Assembly (NCBI GenBank): GCA_016209495.1
Contig: JACQVX010000194.1
Coordinates: forward strand, 1-35,406
Direction of reading: 5' to 3'
Source of the DNA: Planctomycetota bacterium
GTDB lineage: Bacteria; Planctomycetota; JACQVX01
DNA: 35,406 nt
In this document: one piece after another, positions 35,406 through 35,406 of the stretch
Layout of the letters: the number at the start of each line of letters is the position of its first letter
Position numbering within the stretch: position 1 is the first letter of the stretch
Translations under genes and position numbers: made by a program
The notes under the pieces: model-generated
The model's input: the letters and a program-made list of their open reading frames with translations, nothing else
Databases searched by the model: none
Told to the model about the DNA's origin: nothing

Positions 35406-35406
35406 C

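Noticed and set aside
1-35406. Genome-wide reassignment of TAG to a sense codon
   Set aside because: Many genes here end normally at TAG (TPR gene, elbB, GGDEF/EAL, cNMP gene, FAH), including tight convergent pairs; only occasional TAGs look anomalous.

Overview
High-GC bacterial window of about 35.4 kb, mostly tightly packed single-copy genes. I saw no rRNA, tRNA, CRISPR array, transposase or prophage. Order: carB (partial, -), prfB, glyA, TPR/TMTC-like membrane protein, secreted hypothetical, tandem BMC-like shell protein (-), elbB-like (-), polA with an in-frame TAG, a three-gene restriction-modification-like island on the - strand (type III-type DNA methyltransferase, then OLD-like ATPase/TOPRIM, then Res helicase-nuclease), a GGDEF/EAL protein, a cNMP-binding/DUF2225-like protein and a coupled hypothetical (all -), ROK kinase, pyruvate kinase, small MshEN-like protein, FAH-family hydrolase (-), a Gly/Met-repeat protein coupled to a HEAT-repeat protein, a TIM-barrel isomerase-like protein, two MshEN-like/STAS proteins, SAM methyltransferase, WaaP/InaA-like kinase, ECF sigma factor, zf-HC2 anti-sigma-like protein, and the C-terminal tail of a - strand gene. 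Main points of interest: (1) the island, with an OLD-like ATPase embedded and translationally coupled between mod and res, two long poly-G tracts and a GC-poor target-recognition segment in mod; (2) in-frame TAG codons in polA and at the end of the anti-sigma-like gene, each followed by coding-like sequence in the same frame; (3) an isolated tandem BMC-fold protein; (4) MshEN-like/STAS proteins in the same window as a GGDEF/EAL enzyme and an ECF sigma/anti-sigma pair, one with a near-consensus promoter. All family assignments come from reading the translations; no database search was run.
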